Shown piece after piece: positions 10,591-22,600 of a DNA stretch of 64,000 bases (positions are counted from its first letter, which is position 1; every line of letters begins with the position of its first letter). The stretch is from Lunularia cruciata (taxonomy: Eukaryota > Streptophyta > Marchantiopsida > Lunulariales > Lunulariaceae). The position numbers were made by a program, and so were the translations under genes. The stretch covers positions 30,566,001-30,630,000 of the forward strand of contig OX419757.1 in NCBI GenBank assembly GCA_948567375.1, in the 5' to 3' direction. The notes beneath the pieces are model-generated. The model searched no databases and was not told where the DNA came from. It worked only from the letters and a program-made list of their open reading frames with translations.

Positions 10591-11154
10591 ATTGCTTGGC
10601 AGTATCTAGTAGAGGGGATATGCCTATTGGAGTTGTTTGGTGGGATCAGCAACGGTATTACAATCGGGTATACAAGTACAGAGGTACTTGTATGTAGAGA
10701 GAGATGAGATTGCTAGGGGAGTCTCTCTACATCATGTGGCACACTAGGCCTATTGGTATCCAGAGTTATTACCGATGTCAGCAGTTAGAGGTTACCAAAA
10801 GGCCCTACCTGTAGACATTTCCTTACTGGGGGTGCATGACCTAGAGAGACATAGGCCTATTCACTTGGTGATTTTTGGATGTCCATGTCAGGGACATAGA
10901 CGTGCAAGCCATGGTTTGGGTCCTCATGATCCTTGTTCTGGTGTGTTTTGGGAGATGTTACGGATACTACAACATCTCCAAGTTCATTAGTCCGTGTCTC
11001 CAGCTGACCTTTTGGAGAACGTGCCTTTGATGGGTGATTCTTGCACCAAAGTGGTGGGAAGTACACATCAAGTCCATTCTTGGATGGGACAAGTTGTATT
11101 GTTAGATGCAGCCAGAGTGGTATCACAAGCTCATCGTCTTCATCTTTGGTGGAC
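10591..11154 (+). pseudogene. Family 3 C5 cytosine DNA methyltransferase domain, N-terminal part (motifs I-VIII)
   Basis: Motifs of the AdoMet-dependent cytosine-5 DNA methyltransferase fold appear in order. Motif I E-L-F-G-G-I-S (AdoMet binding) is at 10630-10650. A small deletion and frameshift follow at about 10652-10655, then R-Y-L-Y-V-E-R-D-E, a motif II-like strand with the acidic residue that contacts the AdoMet ribose (10682-10708). Motif IV G-C-P-C-Q-G-H has its catalytic Cys codon at 10886-10888, motif VI E-N-V is at 11015-11023, and motif VIII-like A-H-R-L-H-L-W-W-T begins at 11129 and is cut by copy B. Nonsense codons lie at 10745 and 10988. Motif VIII followed by W-W-T-N-L resembles the DNMT3/DRM branch more than DNMT1; that placement is inference. 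It lies between protease and RT, so it was part of the polyprotein. Confidence 0.85.
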
Positions 11155-11846
11155 TGTGAGCCGGCCTGTCTCTCACTCAAGATGAACCTCTGATGGCTAT
11201 TATGGTAGTGCACCATGGACTAAGAAGGCAAGGAACCCCAATTCCATCATACTCCTTCAAGGCTAACACTCCAAGACTCAAGACATTGCTCACTAGAGAA
11301 CTCAATGAGAGAGAGATAGTTGCAAATGAAAGGATGATGAGTACCTCCTCACCCCTTGTTTATATACTTGTGAAATAGTTACGTACCAAAGTTACTAATT
11401 ATTGCAATAACTCAAATTACTAGACTAAAAGTCACGTACAGTCAAAAAGTAGAAAGGAATATCCATTCACATGGACATATTCCTCTAAGCATGTGGTCTT
11501 ATCTTGACCCAACCACTAAGTCAAGGATTCCTTCACATGGGCTATCCTTGGACTAAAGAAGAATCCAAAACAAAAAAGCTTGCAGGCCTAAGAGTTCTCA
11601 ACTCTTTCCTCAAAGCCAAACACCTAGGAATAATACCAAGTCAACACACTAAAATCCAAAATAGTGGTGCTCATCTTTTCTACTTCCTCTAAAGTAAGGT
11701 CCCCTCTATCTTAGCTATGAATAACTTAAGCGAACCATGACTAATATAGAACCATCCTTTATCTCTATAAAAATAATATCTCTCAAGTACTTGTCATACC
11801 AAGCTAAATATCACAATACCACACACATGCACAAATGGGTGTTATA
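11155..11846 (-). repeat. 3' LTR of copy B
   Basis: 692-bp LTR of the long subtype, containing the CTAAGCATGTGGT block absent from copies A and D. The inner terminus is mutated (GTTATA for GTTACA at 11841-11846). Confidence 0.9.
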
Positions 11847-14468
11847 TTTACCCTCGGACTAAGTTTTCACTTTGTCCTCAAAGTGAAGGTCTCTCTACCT
11901 TCTATGGTACATCTTGAACTTATCATGGTTAATCCTATCAAAATGTCTTCCTCCCAACTCCTTAAGATCATAGGTGTAATTACCCCACACCTTCTCCACT
12001 ATGAAAGGTCCAAAGTACTTAGGCAAAAACTTCTTTTGCACTCTCTTGAATCAAATGGAATCAAACAACATTACCCAATCACCTACTTTGAAAGGCTCCA
12101 CCTTCTTCTTGCCTTGGCTCTTGTCATAACTCTCCTTTTGTTTCCTTTGGGCTTGGTCCACTCAAACGATAGCAACTGCTCTTGCCTCTTCCAACTCCAT
12201 GAGTTGATCCTTCCTTGACTTCTTTGCATCACCTCCTTGTGCTTTCTTCAATCTCCTATCAATGCTTTGGAAGGTAGGAAGATCAAAGTGAATAGGTAAG
12301 GTAGACTCAGTACCATATACCAATTGGGATGGAGAATATGCAGTGCAAGTCTTCATGGTTGTCTTATACTCCCACAAAACTGCATGAATCCTCTTATCCC
12401 AATGATGTTTAGCCCCTTCCATTTCTGCTTCTTTGGCCAACATCATGCATAAGGTCTGATTGGTTCTCTCTGCCAAGCCATTGGAATTTAGCTTATAGGA
12501 TGTAGTTACTCTATGTGTGATAGAGAAATGTCGTAGCATAGTTGTAGTAATGCTTCTTGTAAACTCTCCTCCTCTATTAGAAACCAACTCCAAAGGGCAT
12601 CCAAACCTAATGATAATGCGTTCATAAAGAAATCTGCCCACTTCATCTTCATTCTTGTCCCTCAATGGTCTAGCTTCAACCCACTTGGTAAGGTAATCAA
12701 TAACTACCACAATGTACCAATTGTTCCTTGGGGTTCTATTGAGAGGACCTACAAAATCAATTCCACACTTCTCAAAAGGTCCTAGCAATGGAATTGATCT
12801 AAGTGGTGGAGTGGATGTAGACTTTCTAGCAAAAGATTGAAAAACATGACAAGTTTTGCAATAATCAAGACAATCCTTGAAAATCCCTCTCCAATGGTAA
12901 CCTGCATCTAAAATCTTGAAAGCAATCACCTTTCTTGCAAAGTGTCCTCCACATACTAAACCTTCATTAAACTCCTTTATGAGTAGGATACACTCTTCCT
13001 TACCCACTGCTCTTAGAAGTAGACCATCTGCTCCTTGGTGAAAAAGAGTACCCTCCACCATTGTGTAAAGTCTAGATCTTGCTGCAAAGCCTTCCTCTCC
13101 CTAGCATGCATCCCTTCTGGATAGTTACCTCTTGTCACAAAATCCACAATCTCCGTGTACTCCATTAGAACCTCTTGAGTGACTAAGATTGTCATGAGCT
13201 CCTCATCCGAGAAGGAATTATCCACTGGCTCATCTCCATCATGATCATGGGCTCTAGATAACAAATCAACATTTGCATGTTTCTTTCCTAGCCTATCTTC
13301 AATGGTGTAGTCCTACTCAGACAAGAGTATCATCCACCTTGCTAGTCTCTCTTCAACATAAGGCTTGTTGAGATGTACTTCAAAGCCTTGTGATCCGTGA
13401 CGATGGTGGCTTTCCCTCCAATCAAGTAGTGTCTAAACTTCTTGAGACCAAAGATCATTGCCAACCCTTCTCTCTCCGTGACAGAGTAGTTCTTCTTTGC
13501 TAAAACCATCTGCTTACTAGCATAAGCTATTGGATGATCATACCCATCTTGGTCTAATTGACTAAGAGTGCATCCTATAGCTACATTAGAAGCATCAGTG
13601 TAGAGGATGAAAGGCTTACTCCAATCAGGTTTAGAAAGAATTGGAGCTACAACAAGGGATTGTTTTAGCTCCTCAAAAGCTTTGAGAGCCTCCTTGTCTT
13701 CCAAAATTACCATGTAATCTACACCCTTCTTCATGGAGATGGTCAATGCATAAGCCTTGTTGGAAAATGAGAAGATGAACCTCCTATAGTATCCAACCAT
13801 CCCCAAGAATTGGTGTAACTTTGTCAAGCTTGAAGGGAATGGAAGGTCTGAGATTTTCCTCACCTTCTCAGGATCAACTGCTATTCCATCCTTGGAGATG
13901 ATGTGCCCCAAAAGTAGACCTTCTTCACATCCAAAAGTGCACTTCTCTTGGTTGAGTTATGCATTTGCCTCATCCAAGCATTGCAAGACCTTGATTAGGT
14001 GCTCAAAGTGCTCCTCCTTGCTCCCATAGACACAAAAGTCATCAATGAAGTCTCTCACAAATTTCCCAATGAAAGGTTCAAATACCTTGTTCATGAACCG
14101 TTGGAATGTGGCAGAGCATTGCAAAGCCCAAAAGGCATGACCTTGAAAGCGTAAGTTTCCCGAGGTGTGGTGAATGTGGTGAGTTGTTGATGCTCTAGTG
14201 CAATCTTGATTTGGTTATATACACTATAACCATCTCCAAAACTGTACCTCTCATGACCTGAAACCTCCTCCAAGATCTCATCAATGAATGGCAATGGGTA
14301 GTAGTCCTTCTTGGTAACAACATTGAGCTTCTTGTAATCCACACATACCCAAAGCTTGCCATTCTTTTTCTTCACAATGACAATTGGAAACACCCATTTT
14401 GAATTCTCTACCTCAAAGATAAATCAAGCCTCCTTGAGCTTATCAATCTCCTCCTTCACAACCAAAGA
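11847..14468 (-). pseudogene. Copy B integrase, RNase H and RT (3' half of pol)
   Basis: Minus-strand pol fragments homologous to copy A: the GPF module (about 11880-12110, in frame with a D-W-V motif not deleted here), integrase (12162-13061), RNase H and RT C-terminus (13342-13911) and the RT palm (14091-14393). A TGA replaces the CGA codon after A-I-V near 12160, and copy G has the same change. Frameshifts separate the blocks. The 5-bp duplication AAAGA of the family 2 insertion ends this piece at 14464-14468. Confidence 0.85.
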
Positions 14469-16349
14469 TGTGACAACCCGGCAAATATCACTTTTGCGGT
14501 AATCAGGAAAGTAAAGTTCGTTCCCGTAGAGATACGAGTCAGAAATGTCCAAATACAAGGCAAAGTAACAATGTAGTTCTTCTTGAGTTCTTCTTTAGTC
14601 TCTCAAGTAGAAACCACACCCAAAAGAGAGTGACAAGCACTGACTTGTAGTCTTGTCACAAATTAACACTTCTTAATCACTACTCCTTCAATTCTTTCCA
14701 AACAATCTTGATTGTGATGATTCAGGCTCTCCCAAAAACGACACTTCATTGCAAAACGACTTTGCCTCAGAATTGTGTTCCACCCCTCCATTGAAGGCAC
14801 AACTTCCTCGATCGAAATTGCTTCACATCAACTTCGCACTGCACTCACAATGCAGAATACTACCAACACTATAATTCCTCTCAGATCTGTCAAGGCATTG
14901 CGTCGATTGCACTTCACTCAGGATCAAACACACAGAATGAAGATCAAGGTTGTGGAATCCAACATCCAACAAGCACACTGACTTGCACTTCAAATTTCTC
15001 CAATCACTCACAAACACAATTGCAAAGTTGATACTCGGAATCAAGCTCAAGCGACGAGCAGTGCTTCACAACACTTTGCTTTATCTATTCTCAGAAATAA
15101 TGAGCACTGAACAATATCTGACTACAAATTGCACTCTTAAATAGTGAAGCAATTGACAATTCTAACAACTATACCGTTCTACAACAACTCTTCTAACCTT
15201 CAGATCCAAAATGACAATGCACCTCTTCATATCTGCCTCTTCATATCTCAAAAATGTTACTACTCCGATCCAATGTCTATTTCTTCCTCGGCTTTCAAAC
15301 CCAAACCCGAAGTAATCTTACTTCCTACTTCTCTATCCTCGGGTTTCACAACTTCTATTTCCTCCACTAATTCTAATATTTCTCCTTTGTGATATGAAAT
15401 TCCTATCATAGTTAAGCCTTCTAAATCTCTATCTCTTGACCCACTCTTCGCTAAACTGTCAAATGTCAAATCCGAAGACACCTGCACTCCTATCTCTCTT
15501 ACCTTGGGTTTAACTCTTATCAATTCCTTTACTAATTCTATTGTGTCATCATCAAGAATTGTAATTGAAAGCATGGGTATACTATCTACACCTTCAATTT
15601 GTAACCCACTTTCCCCTAATCACTCATGTTACTAACCCAAAGACACTTACTGTCTGATCTTGCACTTCGGGTTTATTCACTACTGCTACTTCTCCTTCAA
15701 TTCATGTTCTATTTTCAATTAGAACTGAAATTGAAGTCATGGGTATTCTAACTATTTTCTTTCTCTACTCTAACTTTCTCTCATGCTTCTCGGAAGATTC
15801 CCAAAGTCACCTTCACTGCACTCCGAGGTCCGACTTCATTGGATTTAGTCATCTTCATCTTGAGACGAAGTCTTTAGACCCGAAGTCATGTAAACACAAA
15901 GTACGAAGTACGAAGTCCCGAAGAACCTCAACCCGAAGTACATCTACTCCTGAAACTTCAAATGCTTGTAACTTCTTCTATAGACCTTCAAACTTTGCAA
16001 TTTTTGGTGGCAATGGAAAGCCCTGAACTAGACGCTTGTAACGAGATATATCACGCTTGATTTGGACTTGTAGTCACTAAGATATGGCCCCCTCAAGAAT
16101 CCTAACCTGCAACTTCTATTTCTCCTTCGGGTTTGCCCTCCTTCAACATCAAATCCGAGTTTTTCCCTCCTCTAACACGAAGTAAGCTTTTTTGGGTTTG
16201 CTCCAGTCTGAGTCATTCTTCCTCTTACATGAAGTGGACTTCCTCGGGTTTGATCAAAACAAAAGTTTGCACTCATTTCTTCTCCATTTGGTTTCAACAA
16301 GGCACTTCTTCTTCAAGACTCGTCCAGAATGAAAAATGTGGGTACCACA
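14469..16349 (-). mobile_element. Family 2 short form S1 (~1.9 kb, TG...CA ends)
   Basis: An 1,881-bp insertion in copy B pol, flanked by AAAGA (14464-14468 and 16350-16354). On the minus strand it runs TGTGGTACCC...GGTTGTCACA. It holds a 104-codon open frame (15260-15574) matching the C-terminus of the family 2 protein, a conserved CTATTTAAG box (15136-15144) about 670 bp from the 3' end, and a run of short GAAGT repeats near 15900-15950. TG...CA ends and a 5-bp duplication fit a solo LTR. Confidence 0.85.
15136..15144 (-). promoter_or_regulatory. TATA-like box CTATTTAAG of S1
   Basis: CTATTTAAG on the minus strand, at the same relative position in copy II (48244-48252) and closely matched in S2 and copy V. 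If these units are LTRs, it marks the U3/R boundary, downstream of the ORF. Confidence 0.5.
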
Positions 16350-18590
16350 AAAGATATTGGTGGGCTAATGCAACATTGCTTTTGGCGGATTGGTCTTGCA
16401 TGTGACTACACCTCTATCTTGTGCTCCTCCAAGGTGACTTTCTTCAAATCCTTATAACTAAAAGCAAACACATGGATGAACTTGCGGAAAATCTCCTCAA
16501 ATCTCACCTTCTCCTCCTTAGTAACATTTGTGCCATACTTGAGGGTAGTTAACCTTCTCTCTACCTCCTCAAGTGTCAATGGTGATTTATTTGGGTCCTT
16601 CAAAACCTCTGGCTTAGGTGTAAAATCCATAGCACACAAGGGATACACATCGAAATCAGATTCAGATTCATCCTCCTTTGTGGAAGTCTCCTCTTCCATG
16701 CTTGTGTCCACACTTGAAACTCCTTCTTCAGAATCTGATTCCCAATAATCAGAAGATGGTGTATCTGAATGTGAAGTGTTGGTGGTGTTAGTCACAAGAA
16801 CTGTGACTCTATGGTTTGATGGCCCAATCCTCAAGTACGCCTTGTGCCATCGATCAATTGTGTGTGCTGCTCTCAACCATGGCCTCCCAACAAGTAAGTC
16901 ATAGCTTGAATCCTTCAAGACTTGGAAAGTCATGAGATTTTGAGCTCCCATAACTGAAAACTACCACTTTATCCATCACCTCTATTGGTCAAACTTGTGG
17001 CTTGTTTGCCATGCTCACCACAAATGTTGAAGGTCTTGAGGGTATCATACCCAACTTCTTCATCAACCTTTTTGACATGGCATTCATTGTTGATCCTCCA
17101 TCAACCAATGCATCCTTGATGTCGTGACCATTCACTCTCACATCAATCTTGGAGGCATATTCACAAGCCTCCCATGGTGTTGGCTTAACATCCACCACCC
17201 CCATTGATATTGGAACTTTTGCCTTCTTCTTCCTCTTGCTCCTTGTAGAACTCAAACCACCTCTAAGCTCCTTTCTCAAGGTAAGGTTCAAAGCAATCAA
17301 TTGGCTCACTGGGATGTTAGCCTTGTGACTACCAACATCCTCTAACACATAGTAGTTCCATTGTTGCTTTGAAATCAAGAAATCCTCCATCCCCAACTTC
17401 TATCTTGGAGTCTTTGTCATTGATGGTGTTGAGGAGCGAATGCTCCTAGTAGACATAGGAGTATCCTTGCTTGGAGTAAATCCTTGAGAAGAGTGAACAT
17501 CCTCTGCAAAACAAGCTCTCTTCTTCTTTTGTGCCAAAAGCTCCAAATTAAGACTCTCCCTTCTCATACTTGCTCTCCACCACATCTATGGATGCTATCC
17601 CCTTACATTTGTTTGGATTAGGAGCCACTTGGGATTTATTACCACCCTCTTTCCCTCTATTGGCTCCCTCATAACTCCTTCTTCCATGGTAAGTGGAATT
17701 TGGGCAATTCCTTTCGATATGGACTCTTCCTCCACAACCAAAACAATTTCTATCATTGAAATTGTTGGCTGGTTGACCTCCTCTATATGGATAGTTTCCA
17801 TAACTCCTAGGTCCTCTCCCTACATTTTGATCCACCTTTCTCTTCTCCCATAGTTGCACCACATTGATCTTGAGATCCGCAAGTTGTTTTGTGATGGTTT
17901 GAAGTGGATCCTTTGGTGGAGGTGCAAGAATTAGAGCAACCACTACTTGTGGTGCAACCCTTGTCACCAAAGTATCAAAAGTTCTACCATACTTTTAGCC
18001 TTGAGGAGGGTGCACAACCTTTCTTCACTACCAAATCACTCTCATCTCCTTCCAAACTCTCCTCCATATGAATTGCAATCTTGATAGCTTCAACCTTGGA
18101 AGAAGGTTTCTCATATCTCACATTGCTTCTAATTTGTGGTCTCAACCCTCCCACAAAAATCTTGGTGAGCATGGCCCCTATGCCAATCATTGTAGTCTCC
18201 ACATCATCTCCACCCTTCCTCAACACTATGCAAAATCTGGACTCTAACTTTTCCACTCTTTCCACATACACTCTCACTTTCTCTCCATCTCCTTGCTTGA
18301 GAAATGTAACCTCACTCATAAATCTCTCATAACACTCATCAGGAAGAAAGTTCTCAATGAGTGTTGAAGTCAAAGTCTCCCAAGACTCTTCTTCCCCATC
18401 TCTCCTCTCTCTCTTTTGGTATTCTGACTCATACCATGTAAGTGCTGCATCCTCAAAGAAAATCTAGTAATAATGAGGCCCACTCATTCTTCCTTCTCTC
18501 ATTGTTTCCTATGCAAGCTCTCTTGAAGTCTCTCACAAAGGCCTCCACATCTTCTCCATCCTTGCCAAAGAAAACCGGAAGTTTCCTCAT
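16350..18590 (-). pseudogene. Copy B protease and gag (5' half of gag-pol)
   Basis: The remainder of copy B gag-pol beyond the S1 insertion: RT N-terminus and acidic spacer (16406-16951), protease with D-G-G-S (16989-17396), linker, zinc knuckle (near 17705-17750, one knuckle residue changed to Val) and gag (17984-18590). The start codon at 18588-18590 is intact but reads M-R-K-L-P. Several frameshifts split it. Confidence 0.85.
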
Positions 18591-18817
18591 CTTAACCTCT
18601 CACTATCTTTCTTTTCTCTCAAATTTTTCTTTTCTTTTCTCACTCTATTACTAATAGAGTATATACATGACTAACACCATCTGAGAATAATCCACTCTAG
18701 GGAACACAAAAGGTTCAGGTTGCTCCAAGATTTCTATAGCAACATCAAATCCTAGAGTGCATATAAATCTAACTCTCATGGATAGTTTATCCATAAGTTG
18801 AAAGATTATGTCCATCA

Positions 18818-19318
18818 CTAATCTTGAGAACTAGCTGATGAAGGTGATAGTATTTCTACAGATGTACTAAGATTCTCTCTAAGATCCTTCACCAAAGTCT
18901 CCAAAAGTGTTTTTACTCCACTACACTCATGTCCTTTTGGAAGTCCTTCCACTCCACAAACCTCACACAACTCCTTGGTCTTAGATCTTCTCCCTCCCAA
19001 TCTTGGTGAAGAAGGTCCAACATGCAAACCCAAGTCAAGTAAGCCTCTCCTTTCTCTCAATCTCTTGCTCTCAAAAGTCAATGGACATGAACTTGCCTTA
19101 TGTCCCTTCTCTCTACATAGAAAGCACTTAGACTCACTCTTTCCTCCAAGTGGTGTAGATTTTTGGATCCTCTCAACACTCTCTTCAAATTCTATTGTAA
19201 ACTCTCTTTTCCTCAAATCCACCCCTACAATCACCTCAAACCCTTGGGGAACCTTGCATAATCTCAATTTCCACTCTTGGTGACCTTCCATGTTCCCAAA
19301 ATGAATCTTATTACTCAA
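18818..19318 (-). CDS. Leader ORF upstream of gag: small two-zinc-motif protein (copy B)
   Basis: A 166-codon open frame homologous to 5007-5498. The first zinc knuckle is kept (C-F-L-C-R-E-K-G-H-K-A-S-S-C) and the second C-x2-C-x8-H-x-C cluster is intact. The conserved start is Met 10 (E-G-H-Q-E-W). It remains open although the gag-pol of the same copy is heavily broken. Its function is unknown; nucleic-acid binding is inferred from the knuckle. Confidence 0.72.
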   Translation of the reverse strand: MSNKIHFGNMEGHQEWKLRLCKVPQGFEVIVGVDLRKREFTIEFEESVERIQKSTPLGGKSESKCFLCREKGHKASSCPLTFESKRLRERRGLLDLGLHVGPSSPRLGGRRSKTKELCEVCGVEGLPKGHECSGVKTLLETLVKDLRENLSTSVEILSPSSASSQD

Positions 19319-20151
19319 ACATACTTTTTGTTGCTCTCAAACTCCTCATGCATGAGATCTCCACTCTGTAGAATTGACCCTTTCTCACAATTTCACTCAT
19401 ATCTCTCAACTTGTATGTGACAGTCCTCTGAAATTTTTCACAAGTGATCACAACTCTAGGGTGTCCCTCTTTGCAAAATTTCAAATCTTTTTATTGAGCC
19501 ATTTGGCCTACACACCTTTCTATTCAGCACACATATTTCAGATTTGGTCTGAAAACCACCCCCTTCACTTCAAAAACTCATTTCTCCCTGCACAAGAAAT
19601 ATCTCTCTCTAATTTTTTTGGCAGTGAGTAGAATACAATGCATTGAATTTTCTTGCCAAGTTTTAAGACAATTCACTGAAAATTGAAGAAATGGTAGACT
19701 CTGTACAGTTTTCCAAAAGAGCATGCAGTTGCGGGAGCAGTTTACACTATCAACGTTCAAAAGTTCTAACCAAGTGCGCATAATAGCTCTCACAATAATT
19801 TTAAGTATGCTAACTGAAAAATAACCCAAGCTATCATGTGTAGAAATTTCAAGTCCAGATCTCAAACTTGAGATTTTGCCCAAAATCACCTTAATCTCCA
19901 AAATCTGCAATCCACCTCACACAATCTCTCCAATTCCTCTTATTTGTACAAGATGTACAAAATCACCTCAAAGACATCATAATGAACTACAGTGTATACA
20001 AATGGATCTTGGTTCTCTAACATAAGTTCAGCCCTCTCCTCTCCTAATGTTCTCTCCAAGTGAGCTCTCATAGCCTCTTTCTGCCTAATGTAGAATTGAA
20101 CGCGGAACATTATCTTGCCTTCTAGAGAGATCTAGGCAACGTAACCAAAAA
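19319..20151 (-). other. Copy B 5' leader and decayed primer-binding site
   Basis: Leader sequence with no gene I can support. The short frame 19578-19910 matches the one at 5762-6094 in copy A. The primer site near 20130-20147 has several substitutions (GGCAACGTAACCA in place of GGCAACGGAACCA on the + strand). Confidence 0.5.
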
Positions 20152-20845
20152 TGTGAGCCGGCTTATCTCTCACTCAAGATGAACCTTTGATGGCTATTAT
20201 GGTAGCGCACCATGGACTAAGAAAGCAAGGAACTCCAATTCCATCATACTCCTTCAAGGCTAACACTCCAAGACTCAAGACATTGCTCACTAGAGAACTC
20301 AATGAGAGAGAGAGATAGTTGCAAATGAAAGGATGCGAAGTACCTCCTCACCCCTTGTTTATATACTTGTGAAATAGTTACGTACCAAAGTTACTAATTA
20401 TCGCAGTAACTCAAGTTACTAGAGTAAAAGTCAAGTAAAGTCAAAAAGTAGAAAGGAATATCCATTCACATGGGCATATTCCTCTAAGCATGTGCTCTTA
20501 TCTTGACCCAACCTCTAAGTCAAGGATTCCTTCACATGGGCTATCCTTGGACTAAAGAAGAATCCAAAACAAAAAGGCTTGTTGGCCCAAGAGTTCTCAA
20601 CTCTTTCCTCAAAGCCAAACACCTAGGAATAATACCAAGTCAACACACTAAAATCCAAAATAGTAGTGCTCATCTTTTTTACTTCCTCTAAAGTAAGGTC
20701 CACTCTATCTTAGCTATGACTAAATTTAGCTAACCATGACTAATATAGAACCATCCTTTATCTCTATAAAAATAATATCTCTCAAGTACTTGTAATACCA
20801 AGCTAAATATCACAATACCACACACATGCACAAATGGGTGTTACT
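20152..20845 (-). repeat. 5' LTR of copy B
   Basis: 694-bp LTR. Its outer terminal base is changed (GTTACT for GTTACA), with GGAC following at 20846-20849 as the target duplication. Confidence 0.9.
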
Positions 20846-21264
20846 GGACAAACCTCTTACCCAAGGAGGTTTTAAAATGTGCTTATGATAGGATTCAACA
20901 ACTTGACCACATCCTTGTGGATGACATCTTGGATGTTGGGCGTCAGTCTTAGACGGTGGTAGTGGCTGATAGGTCACCTATGGCAATGGTGAACCTAGTT
21001 GGACAGCCAAGAGCCGCATTTCTCACACTCATGAGTTTCCCATGCTCTCATGCTTTTCGAGAGGCAAGACCTAGACTTGTTTGAGACTCACAATTATAGC
21101 AGTTGGTGGAGCCCAATGCTGATGAGAGAGAGCGGGTGATAGGTTTTTGCACCAATATTACCAATGTTCTAGTAGTGTAAGAGGCATCCAGGCGTCAATT
21201 GTTAGGTCAGGCTATGGACCTGAACTATTTGACCTGGATTGTGAGCCTTGGCTTGGCAGAGCAG
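20846..21264 (+). pseudogene. Family 3 C5 DNA methyltransferase domain, C-terminal part (motifs VIII-X)
   Basis: The frame broken at 11154 resumes at 20850, so W-W-T is followed by N-L-L-P-K. The frame then runs without a shift through a region ending in motif IX-like D-E-R-E-R-V-I-G-F (21121-21147) and motif X-like R-Q-L-L-G-Q-A-M (21193-21216). The R-x-L-L-G ending is the DNMT3-type form of motif X. Nonsense codons: TAG 20950, TGA 21082, TAG 21097, TAA 21178. Together with 10591-11154 the domain is about 320 codons, close to a minimal DNMT3-like catalytic domain with a short target-recognition region. Confidence 0.82.
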
Positions 21265-22600
21265 CGTAGGATGCACTTGATAGGTATCACCACTCGGACA
21301 CTTGTGAGCCTTATGCCTATCGAGACAATTTAGGCACATGCTGGGGGCAATGGACCGAGTGGACATGGTATTCTTGGAACACATCCAGTAGCTACTAGGG
21401 GGAGTGGTCTACTTGGAGTCCATCCAGGTGAGTGTGAGCTACTTGGACTACACCCTTGGTCCACATGGGATGTAGCTAGAGGACGTGTGGAGCTTGCAGC
21501 CAGAGTGGAGGGAGTTTTTCACATAGAGGTTGGGACTTCTACTGGTCAAGAGCATGACACTATTGCTCCCAAGAGCCCAGTGTAGCAGCCAATCAGTACG
21601 TCTTCCACTCCTACTACAATTACAGAGGATACTTGGGAGCCAAATCTTGGACCCAAGCTTATTGGAGAGGAAAGACGGAGGGTTTGGAGGTTCTTGAGGA
21701 GTCACATGAGTTGTTTTGCCTTCAGTATGAAGGATTTGGGTGCTCTAAAGGGACATAGTATACGGATTGAGCTGACTAGCAATACACCAATTTTCCGACG
21801 TCTTATCACTATAATGACATGGAGAGGACATTGATTCAGAGCCAGAGTAGTGACCTTTTTGAGACTGGTTTGGTGGAGATTTCACATGGAAAGTACGCAT
21901 CAGCGACAATGATGCTAGCCAAAAAGGATTGCATGGCAACTGTACACATAGGCGGATGTGTGGAGATTACCGTCCTATCAACTGACAGACCAGGACTGAT
22001 CGGTATGCCATGCCTACACCGGAGGAGATTTTTGATGCAATTGGGCATGCAAAGGTCTTCAGTACTTTGGATCTTTGAGCAGAATATCAATTGCTGATCA
22101 GGGAGGAGGATAAGTCCAAGATAGCATTCTGGGCTAGTGATCCTCATGGCAAGGATGTGTTATATCAGTGGAGGTTTTTACCATTTGGGTTGAAGATCGC
22201 TTCTGCTGAGTTCCAGGAGATCATGGATAGGATCCTAGTTGGATTGGATTTTGCTCAGTGCTATATTGATGATATTTTGGTCTATAGCACTACTATGGAG
22301 GAGCATGAGAGACAGTTGTTGGAGAGGTTGAGATCTCATGGACTCAAATTACATCTTGGGAAGTGTAGGTTCTTCCATGAGCAGGTTGAGTATTTGGGTC
22401 ACACTATCTACCTCAAAGGACTTGGTGTTCAACAGACCATGGTGGAGGCTATTGCACATATTCCTCGGCCTACGGATGTGAGCAGGTGTGAGCATTCCTT
22501 GGGTTGGCAAACTTCTATCGTCGTTATGTTAGAGGATTTAGTGCCATTGCCAAGGCCTTGATGAGGTTGACCAAGCTTATATAGGAGTGGTGTTGGGGAG
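21265..22600 (+). pseudogene. Family 3 linker and reverse transcriptase
   Basis: A linker with short repeats of a G-L/V-H-P motif (21340-21470) leads into RT. The N-terminal RT half (21660-22090) is spread over three frames. The palm and thumb (22091-22561) are open for 157 codons and hold F-L-P-F-G-L, the intact catalytic Y-I-D-D (22262-22273), L-H-L-G-K-C and Y-L-G-H. The YIDD form and the context differ clearly from family 1 (FIDD). A frameshift near 22485 separates the start of the connection domain (F-Y-R-R-Y-V-R-G-F). Confidence 0.85.

Larger units (their letters stand above)
11155..20845 (-). mobile_element. OTA-type Ty3/gypsy retrotransposon, copy B (complete, degenerate)
   Basis: A 9.7-kb minus-strand element with both LTRs, inserted in the methyltransferase domain of family 3. 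GGAC at 11151-11154 is repeated at 20846-20849, so the target duplication is 4 bp. Gag-pol has many stops and frameshifts and carries a 1.9-kb family 2 short form (14469-16349), while the leader zinc-finger ORF is still open. It is older than copies A and D. Confidence 0.92.

Noticed and set aside
10591-21264. A host DNA methyltransferase gene (DRM or CMT) interrupted by retrotransposons
   Set aside because: The domain is flanked in the same orientation by a DSGA protease and a YIDD reverse transcriptase with no introns or extra plant DRM/CMT domains, so it belongs to the element.
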